Below are positions 1 to 8,588 of a stretch of DNA of 30,169 nucleotides, in pieces (positions within the stretch are counted from its first letter, which is position 1; the number at the start of each line of letters is the position of its first letter). The translations under genes and the position numbers were made by a program. The DNA is from UBA11164 sp034376725. Lineage in GTDB: Bacteria > Pseudomonadota > Gammaproteobacteria > Xanthomonadales > Xanthomonadaceae. Location: contig JAXMJH010000084.1 of assembly GCA_034376725.1 (NCBI GenBank), positions 1 through 30,169 on the forward strand, in the 5' to 3' direction. The notes beneath the pieces are model-generated. The model was not told the origin of the DNA. It saw nothing but the letters and a program-made list of their open reading frames with translations, and did not search any database.

Positions 1-52
1 GGAACGCCGGCAACGACAGGCCGGGCTGGAACTGCACGCGATTCATGGCCAT
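1..52 (-). mobile_element. IS1595-type transposase, 5' end only (runs off the left edge)
   Basis: Only the first 17 codons are in the window. Read on the minus strand from the ATG at 52 they give MAMNRVQFQPGLSLPAF, which I recognise as the conserved N-terminus of IS1595-family transposases (a short helical stretch before the zinc-ribbon CPxC region). The catalytic core lies outside the window. A second in-frame ATG at 46 is also possible. The element's end should lie between the start codon and the neighbouring gene, somewhere in 53-218. I could not confirm a terminal inverted repeat because the other end is not visible. Identification is from memory of the family and from few residues. Its position next to an AT-rich defence gene fits a mobile region. 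Confidence 0.7.
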
Positions 53-218
53 GATGAGGACTCCGCAGCGGCAAGGAGCCCTACCATGCCGGCCAAGCGT
101 CTCAGGGACTGCGACGGCTGAAGTATGGCGCTAATCAGGTAACGACAAGGATCAGCCGCGGCCGTTGAGGAGCGAGGCGACGAGACGGACGTCGGCTGGA
201 TCCGCTGGTTATGCGTAT
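53..218. other. Non-coding spacer between transposase and RloC-like gene
   Basis: No convincing gene here. This stretch should hold the promoter side and one end of the IS1595-type element. A candidate edge is the segment starting GGCGCTAATCAGGTAACG near 127, but without the partner end this is a guess. The spacer also carries whatever terminates the minus-strand gene ending at 219; no clear hairpin with a T-run was found. Confidence 0.4.
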
Positions 219-2462
219 TCACGACAGCGCTCTCATCAACGCATCATAGTGCTGCTGGTCCGCTTGAACCAGCGCAACCAATTCATCCACAACATTTTCG
301 ATATCACAAAGCAAATCATCATTTTGACTTATGCCAATAAGGTTGTTTGCGTGGCTAAAATGATGAAGCAACCTGAGCACTCTTTTTGACGTCTCCGCAC
401 CAAAAACGATGTCAGCACGACGATCAACCGATTCGTCGGAAGGGCACTTGGCATACGTGTACAGCTCAACAAATCTACGAACAGCATTGGGCAACGATAA
501 AAGTTGCTCCAAATTGGTTTTGTCGGCGCTCGTATGGAAATCATGAATTACATGCCACAAGTACTGATATTCGGAGCCATATCGAATTATTGAGGTAGGC
601 ATTGCCATGAGAGTGGACCTCCCGGCCCCTAACCTCTTCACAAAATAGAACTTTCTGCGTGTTTTTTTCTGTATAGGCAACTCTTTCGCCAAACCAAAAA
701 ACTCAAAGTTGTGTGTAGATATGAAAAGCTGCTTTATTGTGAGTTTCGTCTTGTTTTCGGCAGGATCGTGCAAGAAGAAAAAAGTTTTTGTAGCGGCATT
801 TATCTGAAAAATATGATTGCTATCTAAGCTCGAGACTGGGTCGTCGATGTAAACAATTAACTCACCTAGATCAGCAGCTTCCTTAAGTTTGATAAGGAAG
901 AATGCAAAAGCAATTGCAGTTCGCTCGCCTTCACTTAGATTCTTTGCAGGAATGGTATCCCGGAGAAGCTGGAACCTCTCTGCACCATCAACCTGTGTCA
1001 CAGAAACCGAAACATTAGACCCAATCAAGAACTTTCCGATGAATGAGTTCAACTCCTCTCGGCCTTTCTGCGCCTGACTAATTTGCGCCTGAAGCTCCTT
1101 GTTTCTGTTGGCGAATCTCTTCCCAGCGGCGGCGTACCACTCTTTATGTTTCTCAAGAAGTGAAACCAGAACCTTGTGCCGCCCAACCTTTTCGGAAACA
1201 AAAAAATCAGCCGCAAAGTGTCCTTTTAGCGTTGCTAAGGCATTTCTCTTTTCCTGACCAAAGGTGTCAGTTACCTCGTTGTTCTCATCAATGAGGGCGT
1301 TTACCACCTTAGTGGCTTGAGTGACTGCTGTTGCCAGACCCTTGATATACTGAGGGCACTCAAATTCTTTAAACAGCGACAACAACTTTTCGTCAATCGC
1401 AACAACTGACGAATCCAGAAAATCGTTGTACGAGCTTATCGCTTCCTTCAGGTTTGCCTGTGCTTGACCTAGTGATTCTCTGAATTGGGCATAGAAATCA
1501 CTTGCATGGAAATCTGCGACAGTTAATTTGAGACGCTGTACATCTGCCTTTTTCTGCTTAAGGGCGCTCTCCAACAACTCCACGTCTTTAGAAAAATGGG
1601 CGCGAAGTGACACAAGCCTTTTGGAATCGAGCGGATTCCCACAGAACTCGCATTCGTCTTTACTATCGTGTAACGGCAGCCCCGTCCTGATCCAGTTTGC
1701 AACCTCGGCGTGCTCTGCCAAGTATCCGATCGTATTCGACATTGCTGGTTTGCGGTTCAGCAATTCGGCAATTCCCTCAGATGGTTTGGACGCACTAAGA
1801 GTCAACGCGAGCCTTTGTATTTTCGGCAATTTGCCCTTCTCATCGGCAGTTGCTAGTTGTTGAAGGCGCGGAAGCTCTTCGTCAGTTACAAGATGCTCCG
1901 CTGGGTCGCCTTCAACCTTAGCTAGCTCCTGATTGAGATGTGTTGCCGTAAAGGCCTCAACTAGTTGGAGCGCCTGCTTAATGAACCTCGCTCGCTCAGT
2001 CTTCTTATTGCGCAGGGCATCATCGTGATCTTTGATCGCAGCCACCTTCTTCCGATATCCTTCGCGCAGCCGCTCAAGCAGTGCGTCGTTAGTGGTGATC
2101 TCCTTCTGCGCTTCAATAGATTGCTGACCAAGCAGAAGAATCGGCTCAAATGCCTCACCATCCCAACTTAGGTTGTCCCTTACAAAATCCGAGTTAAATA
2201 CTCTGATTTTTTCGGAAGCGGTCGCGAGCGAAGATTCTGTAATCGAAGAATTACCACTCGTCGAAATTTCAAAGCGAGCGACGCTGTAGTCCTGGTGAAG
2301 CGTTTGTGTTTCAACGGACCGAAGCACCCTAGAAAGCGTTGTTTTTCCCGCGTAGTTCCAGCCATAGATCAGATTCAGTTCAGCGAAATCCTCTAGGTCT
2401 TGAGGGCGCGAGTAGTCATCAAATACGCCGAAGTTCCGAATTCTCTCAAACGCTTTCAGCAC
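219..2462 (-). CDS. RloC/PrrC-like ABC ATPase, candidate anticodon nuclease
   Basis: A 747-residue AAA_13-type protein. Visible in order: Walker A GWNYAGKTT at 34-42; long coiled-coil arms; a CEFC zinc-hook-like motif at 271-274; the ABC signature NLSEGERT at 508-515; Walker B LIVYIDDP at 535-542; and an STHN switch-histidine motif (His584). The C-terminal part has RRFVE at 662-666 and HHFSH at 700-704, which could form the Arg-Glu-His triad of the PrrC/RloC nucleases: Arg662 and Glu666 have the same spacing as PrrC R320 and E324, and His700 lies 34 residues on, against 32 in PrrC. RloC proteins cleave tRNA anticodon loops under ATPase and DNA-damage control as an anti-phage response. The GTG start at 2462 has GGAG six bases upstream. 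The gene is clearly AT-rich compared with the rest of the window, so transfer is likely. Nuclease function is inferred; an ATPase-only relative is possible. No restriction-modification genes are visible beside it. Confidence 0.8.
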   Translation of the reverse strand: MLKAFERIRNFGVFDDYSRPQDLEDFAELNLIYGWNYAGKTTLSRVLRSVETQTLHQDYSVARFEISTSGNSSITESSLATASEKIRVFNSDFVRDNLSWDGEAFEPILLLGQQSIEAQKEITTNDALLERLREGYRKKVAAIKDHDDALRNKKTERARFIKQALQLVEAFTATHLNQELAKVEGDPAEHLVTDEELPRLQQLATADEKGKLPKIQRLALTLSASKPSEGIAELLNRKPAMSNTIGYLAEHAEVANWIRTGLPLHDSKDECEFCGNPLDSKRLVSLRAHFSKDVELLESALKQKKADVQRLKLTVADFHASDFYAQFRESLGQAQANLKEAISSYNDFLDSSVVAIDEKLLSLFKEFECPQYIKGLATAVTQATKVVNALIDENNEVTDTFGQEKRNALATLKGHFAADFFVSEKVGRHKVLVSLLEKHKEWYAAAGKRFANRNKELQAQISQAQKGREELNSFIGKFLIGSNVSVSVTQVDGAERFQLLRDTIPAKNLSEGERTAIAFAFFLIKLKEAADLGELIVYIDDPVSSLDSNHIFQINAATKTFFFLHDPAENKTKLTIKQLFISTHNFEFFGLAKELPIQKKTRRKFYFVKRLGAGRSTLMAMPTSIIRYGSEYQYLWHVIHDFHTSADKTNLEQLLSLPNAVRRFVELYTYAKCPSDESVDRRADIVFGAETSKRVLRLLHHFSHANNLIGISQNDDLLCDIENVVDELVALVQADQQHYDALMRALS

Positions 2463-2941
2463 CGTGGGCTCCGGTTCGGGAAGGCATCAATACGGATAAC
2501 TACTATTCGAAGGCAAATCGCCGTCCAATCCCGCAGCCTAAACCGGCGTTCAGACGGGTTGATCGATCGAAAAGGAATGGTATACCAAGCAGATAACACG
2601 TCGGCACAGCTTAAGCGTGCAGCCTATTCCGGCAGTGTTTCCTGATCGTTCCGCTCCGCCCATACCAAATCCTCCCGCCTTCATTCTGTTCACGATTTCC
2701 CGCCTGGCGATGAGGCGAGAAGGCCAGTGGGATCGCCAACGGCTGCGGAGCCAAGGGCGATGCGCGCGTGTGGCGCGCCCTTTATGCGCGCGGCCAGCAG
2801 GGCGCTCCCAGTGTTGGAACGATGTCGCCAAGCCCCGACGCGATGACCGCGGTTCGGTCTGTCCATGCGTCGGATTGCGGCGGTGCTGCAATCGTTGCAA
2901 GTGCATTCGCGGAGTTGGTCTCTCATGTCCGGCGCCCTGGG
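2463..2941. other. 479-bp intergenic region, no gene recognised
   Basis: Lies between the start of the RloC-like gene and the end of the lipoprotein operon, both on the minus strand. The open frames here have no plausible start or composition. An imperfect hairpin (TTC/GAA plus CGCCT/AGGCG arms, loop GGCGATG) sits at 2697-2721 and could help end the transcript arriving from 2942, but no T-run follows it. The part next to 2462 is AT-rich and should contain the promoter of the RloC-like gene; no pair of hexamers stands out. Confidence 0.5.
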
Positions 2942-3283
2942 TCAAACCATCAACTGCGCAACTTTGCCGACGATGCCGAGGAATCCGGTGATCGCGCTCA
3001 GTACGGTGTTGACTTTGCCCAGGTCGGTGAGGGCGTCGGACAGGGTCTGTGCGGCGTTGGTCAGGTCGGTTTCGTTGTCGATGAGTTGCTGGCGGATGTC
3101 GTCGAGCTGGCTGTTTTCCAGGGTCACGATGGCGTGGTTTACCGCCAGCATCTGTTGGGCGGCGGTGGTGCGGACGGTGGCGTCGGCGGTTTGCAGGGAC
3201 AGCATCCATTGCGCGGAAAACATGGCCTTGCGGGTTGCGCGCAACTGTTTGAGGGTCATCGACCGGATGTCGGACGGGTTCAT
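2942..3283 (-). CDS. Hypothetical 113-residue protein coupled to the lipoprotein
   Basis: Family not recognised. The protein starts MNPSDIRSMTLKQLRATRKA, is rich in predicted helix, and ends with a hydrophobic stretch (roughly residues 92-113, VLSAITGFLGIVGKVAQLMV) that could be a membrane helix or an amphipathic packing helix. There is no signal peptide or lipobox. Its ATG at 3283 overlaps the TGA of the upstream lipoprotein gene by four bases (ATGA at 3280-3283), so the two are almost certainly translated together and probably work together. The repeated spacing of Leu, Ile and Ala in the middle suggests a helical bundle. Function unknown; I am confident only that it is a gene. Confidence 0.72.
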   Translation of the reverse strand: MNPSDIRSMTLKQLRATRKAMFSAQWMLSLQTADATVRTTAAQQMLAVNHAIVTLENSQLDDIRQQLIDNETDLTNAAQTLSDALTDLGKVNTVLSAITGFLGIVGKVAQLMV

Positions 3284-4221
3284 GGTGTTGGTGCCTCCTG
3301 CGTGGTGCTGCCGGTGCGGTCGGCGCGGCTCTTGTCGATGGCGGTCAGAATGGCATTGATGTCGTTCTGCAATGCCGCGATACCGGCGCTGCCCAGGCGG
3401 TTTTCGACCAGCGCGACGAAGCTGGCGCGCAGGCGACCGGCGGCGTCGGCGGCGGCCTGTATCGTGCTGGTGTCCAGGGTGCTTTGCAGCAGGCTGGCGC
3501 GGGTTTTGGCCCAGTCGGAGGGCAGCCGGCCGGTGCCGGCGAAGGGCAGGGCGACCTGGTCGCGGTAGGTCTTGGCGGCGACCACTTCCAGGTCGGCGGT
3601 GTAGGCGTCGGCGAGGGCAGAAAGGGCGGCGTGCTGCAGGCGCAATTCGCGGTCGATGCTGTCGGCGTGGCGGCTCAGTTCGTCGTTGAGCACCTTGGAC
3701 TGATGGCTGACGAAAACGAACTGCGCGGCGGGCGCGATCAGGCTGTCGATGCGGGTGCCGGCAATCGAGGCGTTTGCGATGCGCGGGCTGATCTTGCCGA
3801 GCGCGGCAACCAGGCCCTGGGCGACGCCGACGGTACCGGACGATTCGGCCGAGGTGGCCGCCAGCGCCGCCAGGGCGTCGAAGTAGGATTGCAGGACGTT
3901 GAGGTGGCGCTTGAGATCGCGAAGAATCGCTAGGCGGTCGTTCAGATCGGTGTCGGCCTGATCGAGGGCCGACAGGCGGTCCGCCGCCGGCAGATCGTCG
4001 CGCGCCTGTTGCAGCACCAGGGCGCTGGTGGTGGCGGTGGCATCGAAGGACTCGGTCAGCACCGGGTCCATGGCTTGGGTGAAGGTGCTGCCGGTAGCGG
4101 CGAAGGCGGCAAACTGATCGACCCGAACCTGTTGGCTGGCGCAGCCGCTGGCGAGCAATACGGCGATCAGCAGCCAGAGCCGCTGCCGGCCGATCATTCC
4201 CTGAAAGTCCCTTTGGATCAC
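3280..4221 (-). CDS. Hypothetical lipoprotein, 313 residues
   Basis: Family not recognised. The N-terminus has a short basic stretch, a hydrophobic core and the lipobox LLASGC, so it is exported and lipidated; Ala-Ser after the Cys would suit outer-membrane sorting. The rest is an almost entirely helical Ala/Leu/Asp-rich protein, likely a periplasmic helical bundle, ending TTQEAPTP. I chose the GTG at 4221 because AAGGAG lies seven bases before it; the in-frame ATG at 4197 has no properly spaced ribosome-binding site. The frame stays open further upstream to about 4518, but that part is Arg/Pro-rich shadow-like sequence and would bury the signal peptide. The stop codon overlaps the start of the 113-residue partner. 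A sigma70-like promoter lies at 4338-4367. Confidence 0.78.
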   Translation of the reverse strand: MIQRDFQGMIGRQRLWLLIAVLLASGCASQQVRVDQFAAFAATGSTFTQAMDPVLTESFDATATTSALVLQQARDDLPAADRLSALDQADTDLNDRLAILRDLKRHLNVLQSYFDALAALAATSAESSGTVGVAQGLVAALGKISPRIANASIAGTRIDSLIAPAAQFVFVSHQSKVLNDELSRHADSIDRELRLQHAALSALADAYTADLEVVAAKTYRDQVALPFAGTGRLPSDWAKTRASLLQSTLDTSTIQAAADAAGRLRASFVALVENRLGSAGIAALQNDINAILTAIDKSRADRTGSTTQEAPTP

Positions 4222-4337
4222 GTCCGTTCTCCTTGCTCCGATCCTTGGCCGCAGCCGCTGCGTGCATCGGCGGCGGAAACCATCGCCGCGACCGATCCTG
4301 CGTCTGGCAATCCGATCGCGAAAATGCGTGCGCTGCG

Positions 4338-4367
4338 ATAGTGGTCGCGTTGCGGCGCGGCTGTCAA
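4338..4367 (-). promoter_or_regulatory. Candidate sigma70 promoter for the lipoprotein operon
   Basis: On the minus strand a perfect -35 TTGACA (4362-4367) is followed after 18 bases by CACTAT (4338-4343), a weak -10. Predicted transcript start is near 4331, giving a leader of about 110 bases before the GTG at 4221. Supported by hexamer match only. Confidence 0.45.
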
Positions 4368-4710
4368 GCGCCATTCCTGTCCGGTGTTGGCCGGGCCGGG
4401 CAGGGCTGGTTTGGCCATCGATCGGAGGCCAGGGCGCGGGCTGCAAGGGGTGAGCACGGTTGGCCGGTCGTCGCGGTTTGTGTCTTGCCACGCAAAAACC
4501 CGGTGGATTTCGTGACACGATCCGAATGGTCGAGCCGTGCGCGCAGGGGTTGAGCGGGTCCGGGCACGGCGTCGACCGGGGATAGGGGAAGCAATGGGGC
4601 GGCCGAAGGGAGCGGTCGCGAAACGGTCATACTCAAGTGTCACCGTGCTGCGGCTGTGCCGGGGCAGGGCAGGCGTGGGCTGGCCGGTTTGTGCCGTATC
4701 GCGTTGGCAA

Positions 4711-4758
4711 TCGGGGTTTTCGGGGGATTTCGGGGGTTTCGCGGTTTTCGTGGTTCGG
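4711..4758 (+). repeat. Degenerate 9-bp G-rich tandem repeat
   Basis: About five head-to-tail units close to TCGGGGTTT (TCGGGGTTT, TCGGGGGATT, TCGGGGGTT, TCGCGGTTT, TCGTGGTT). Three runs of four or five G occur with five-base spacers, followed by GG pairs, so the plus strand could form a G-quadruplex-like structure. It lies 72 bases upstream of the metallohydrolase ATG, within the likely promoter or leader. Confidence 0.6.
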
Positions 4759-4829
4759 ATTCGCCCGGTGAGGGCGTGCTGCCGGCTGCGGCAATACCGC
4801 GATCACGCAGCATTAACGGGGAGAAGGAC

Positions 4830-6542
4830 ATGCAACGAATTGCGATTTTCTTGATTGGCCTGCTGTCGGCGGGTGTGCTGCATGCCGGGGTGGACACCGG
4901 CGCCGGCGGACACGGCGACGACTGCCATGGCTCGGCCGGGGTGTATCTGGCGGCGCATCCGTACATCATCAATCCGGCGGTTGCCGGGCGGGCCGATTCG
5001 CTGATCGTGGCGACCATCGAGGCGCCGGAATTGCGCCGTCCGGCGATGGTGCCGTACCGGCTGGAGATCCGCTCGACCGCATCGGGTCGTCTGGTCTACA
5101 GCGAATCCGGGACCACCCGGGTGCGAGCGGACCAGTCGGCCGAGCTCGGCTTTCTGTGGGCGGGCCGCAATCAGGCAGGCAAGCCGGTGGCCGATGGCGA
5201 ATACAGCGTCGAGCTGATCGCCGATGTCCATGAGCAAGCGCCAGGGCTGGCGATCGTTACCGACCGTGCGCCGCTGGGCAGCGGGTTTCGCGCCCAGGGC
5301 TCGTCGATCGAAGTGGTGGTCGATCGGGATGGCTACTACGACACGCTGTTTCAGGAGCCGGACAGCGGCGGCATCGGCATCCAGAGCGCGGGGTCGCTGG
5401 ATTCGACCTTCGCGTTCCGGTTCAATTTCGGCTCCACCCATGCGCACAGCAACTGGAGCGACGGCGGCATGCCGGTGACCAATTGCTCTTCCGGTCGGCA
5501 CGGCGTGGCCGGCGGCGCGCGGCCGGTCGACGCCTGGGCCTATGCCCGCAACACCGCCGGCCTGGATTTTCTGGCGGTGGTCGAGCACAACCATCTCATG
5601 CAGGAGGCCTGCCCGACCTGCACCGCCCAGGGCGTGCGCGACCGCTACGCGGCCGGCTTCAACAATGCCGCCACGGCGACCGTGCCCGGCAGTTTCGTGG
5701 CGCTGTTCGGCATGGAGTGGGGGGTGATCAGCGGCGGCGGGCATATCAATATCTACAACCAACCCAAGCTGATGGCCTGGAGCGGCGAGCCCAACCACGT
5801 ACTGACGCCGCAGTCGAACTATCCGGCGCTGTACACGGCGCTGAAGAACAATCAGCCGACCAATGGCTCCTACGGCACCTTCAATCATCCGCAGTCGACC
5901 GATTTCGGCAGCTTTGTGCGTGGCGCCGATGGCGATGCGGTGATGCGCGGAATCGCGCTGGTGTCGGGGCCGGCGTTTTCCACCTCGACCAGCTTCACCC
6001 CCGGCGGTACCCGCTACGACGCGCGCTACAAGCAGGCGCTGGCGGCCGGCTGGCGGGTGGCGCCGGAAGCGCAGCAGGACAATCATTGCTGGAACTACGG
6101 CACATCGACCCCGAACCGTACCGTGGCGCTGATTCCCAATGGCACCACGTTCAACCAGGCGTCGCTGATGGCGGCGATCAACGCCCGTCGCTTCTATGCG
6201 TCCGAAGACCGCAATGCGCAGTTGATCTTCCGCACCACCAACGGCACCAGCGTGATGGGCGCCTCGTTCAACACCACCAACCCGAGCATCGCAGTGACCG
6301 CCACGGTGCTCGATCCGGACGGCGAGGGCATGCAGAAGATCGAGATCTGGGGCGGCGTGGCCGGCACCAGCAGTGCGCCGGGCCCGGCAGCGGCGGTTCA
6401 GGCCAGCAACACGGCTTCGGGCACGCTGTCGGTTTCTCTGCCGCGCAAGACTTCCGGGCAGCGCTGGTACTACTACGTGCGCGCGGTGCAGGCGGACGGA
6501 AATGTGCTGTGGTCGGCGCCGATCTGGATTTTCTGGCAGTAG
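4830..6542 (+). CDS. Secreted PHP-domain metallohydrolase, CehA/McbA-like
   Basis: A 570-residue exported protein. A signal peptide (MQRIAIFLIGLLSAGVLHA, likely cut after residue 19) is followed by a beta-rich N-terminal region (about 20-195) and then a PHP metallohydrolase domain. Metal-ligand motifs: STHAHSNWSDG (His204, His206, Asp211), VVEHNH (Glu252, His253, His255), GMEWG (Glu296), GHINIYN (His305), FNHPQS (His353) and DNHCWNYG (His419). The last 110 or so residues look like a beta-sandwich accessory domain. PHP enzymes of the CehA/McbA group hydrolyse phosphoester or carbamate-type bonds with a multi-metal centre; the substrate here is unknown. The ATG at 4830 has GGGGAGAAGG just upstream and directly precedes the signal peptide. 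The gene stands alone and converges with the peptide transporter operon 45 bases downstream. Confidence 0.82.
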   Translation: MQRIAIFLIGLLSAGVLHAGVDTGAGGHGDDCHGSAGVYLAAHPYIINPAVAGRADSLIVATIEAPELRRPAMVPYRLEIRSTASGRLVYSESGTTRVRADQSAELGFLWAGRNQAGKPVADGEYSVELIADVHEQAPGLAIVTDRAPLGSGFRAQGSSIEVVVDRDGYYDTLFQEPDSGGIGIQSAGSLDSTFAFRFNFGSTHAHSNWSDGGMPVTNCSSGRHGVAGGARPVDAWAYARNTAGLDFLAVVEHNHLMQEACPTCTAQGVRDRYAAGFNNAATATVPGSFVALFGMEWGVISGGGHINIYNQPKLMAWSGEPNHVLTPQSNYPALYTALKNNQPTNGSYGTFNHPQSTDFGSFVRGADGDAVMRGIALVSGPAFSTSTSFTPGGTRYDARYKQALAAGWRVAPEAQQDNHCWNYGTSTPNRTVALIPNGTTFNQASLMAAINARRFYASEDRNAQLIFRTTNGTSVMGASFNTTNPSIAVTATVLDPDGEGMQKIEIWGGVAGTSSAPGPAAAVQASNTASGTLSVSLPRKTSGQRWYYYVRAVQADGNVLWSAPIWIFWQ

Positions 6543-6557
6543 CCGGCGCGGTTTTAT

Positions 6558-6580
6558 CCGGCCGCAATCCAGGCGGCCGG
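6558..6580. terminator. Hairpin between convergent genes
   Basis: Perfect 8-bp inverted repeat (CCGGCCGC / GCGGCCGG) with a 7-base loop in the 45-bp gap between the metallohydrolase stop (6542) and the oppF-like stop (6588). The position suits a shared bidirectional terminator. There is no T-run on the plus-strand exit side and AAAA rather than T on the minus-strand exit side, so it is not a canonical intrinsic terminator. Confidence 0.5.
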
Positions 6581-6587
6581 CTGCCGA

Positions 6588-7579
<992 letters not shown>

Positions 7580-7583
<4 letters not shown>

Positions 7584-8587
7584 GCCGGGGTCTCCATCTG
7601 GTCGGCATGCCAGCACGCCGAGCGCTGTCCGGCGTCGCGCGCTTCGAGCACCGGCGCCTCGGCCCGCCAGCGCGCGCTGGCCAGCGCGCAACGCGGGGCG
7701 AACGCGCAGCCGATGATCGGCTCGCGCAGCGACGGCACGGTGCCGGGAATCTCGGTCAGCCGGGTGCGTCTTGGTCCGGTCGAGCGCGACGACAGCTCCG
7801 GGCGGGCACCCAGCAGCCCCAGGGTGTAGGGGTGCGTCGGGCGGCGCAACACGGCACGTACCGGGCCTTCTTCCACCACCTGCCCGGCATACAGCACCAC
7901 CACGCGATCGGCCATTTCGGCGACCACGCCCAGGTCGTGGGTGATCAGCACGATGGAGGTGCCCAGGTGGGTCTTGATGTCGCGCAGCACGTCGAGAATC
8001 TGCGCCTGGATGGTCACGTCCAGCGCGGTGGTCGGTTCATCGGCAATCAATACGTCCGGCCCGCAGGCCAGCGCCAGGGCGATCATCACCCGCTGGCGCA
8101 TGCCGCCGGACAACTCGTGCGGCCAGGCATCGAGGCGCCGCTCGGGCTCGGGAATCTGCACCAGACGCAGCATGTCCAGAGCCCGCTGCCGGGCGGCCGG
8201 GCGGTCCAGTCCCTGATGGACCCGAAGGCCCTCGGCGATCTGCTCACCGATGCGCAGCACCGGGTTGAGGCTGGTCATCGGCTCCTGAAAGATCATCGCG
8301 ATGCGGTTGCCGCGCAGGCGGCGCAGTTCGCCAGCGTCCATCTCCAGGATGTCCTGACCGCGATAGACGATGCGCCCACCCGCGATTCGCCCGGGCGGTC
8401 GGGGGATCAGCCCCAGCACGGCCAGCGCGCTGACGCTCTTGCCCGAGCCGGACTCGCCGACCACGGCCAGGGTTTGACCGGCGGCCAGCGACCACGATAC
8501 CCCGCGCACGGCGTGCACCGGGCCTTCACGGGTGTCGAAATCGACGCGCAGATCGTCGAGCGAGAGGATGGTCGCCGATTCGTTCAT
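7580..8587 (-). CDS. Oligopeptide/dipeptide ABC transporter ATPase, D subunit
   Basis: A 335-residue ABC ATPase of the OppD/DppD type, partner of the F subunit. Walker A GESGSGKS at 44-51, Q-loop IFQEPMTSLNP, signature LSGGMRQRVMIALAL from 159, Walker B VLIADEP at 179-185, switch His in LITHDLGVV. In the C-terminal oligopeptide domain the usual four-cysteine pattern is incomplete: GCAFAPRC gives the first two, the third position is Trp (ARW), and the last is kept in SACW. The gene begins one base after the C-permease stop and overlaps the F gene by four bases, so B-C-D-F are read as one tightly coupled operon. Confidence 0.9.
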
Positions 8588-8588
8588 C

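Larger units (their letters stand above)
4222..4829. other. 608-bp divergent intergenic region
   Basis: Separates the lipoprotein operon (minus) from the secreted metallohydrolase (plus). It contains the TTGACA promoter described separately, two GGGCAGGG octamers (4398-4405 and 4662-4669), and a G-rich degenerate repeat at 4711-4758. I see no credible gene. The open frame that would extend the metallohydrolase back to 4656 encodes the G-rich repeat as Gly-Phe-Arg units and would place residues before a normal signal peptide, so I left it out. Confidence 0.5.

Noticed and set aside
2697..2721. Imperfect hairpin as terminator of the lipoprotein operon
   Set aside because: It is more than 200 bases past the stop, has mismatches and no T-run; noted only within the intergenic entry.
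4222..4518. N-terminal extension of the lipoprotein gene to about 4518
   Set aside because: It is Arg/Pro-rich, overlaps the candidate TTGACA promoter, and would place the lipobox far inside the protein; the GTG at 4221 has a good ribosome-binding site.
4656..4829. Upstream start for the metallohydrolase that would translate the G-rich repeat
   Set aside because: The signal peptide begins at 4830 behind a good ribosome-binding site.
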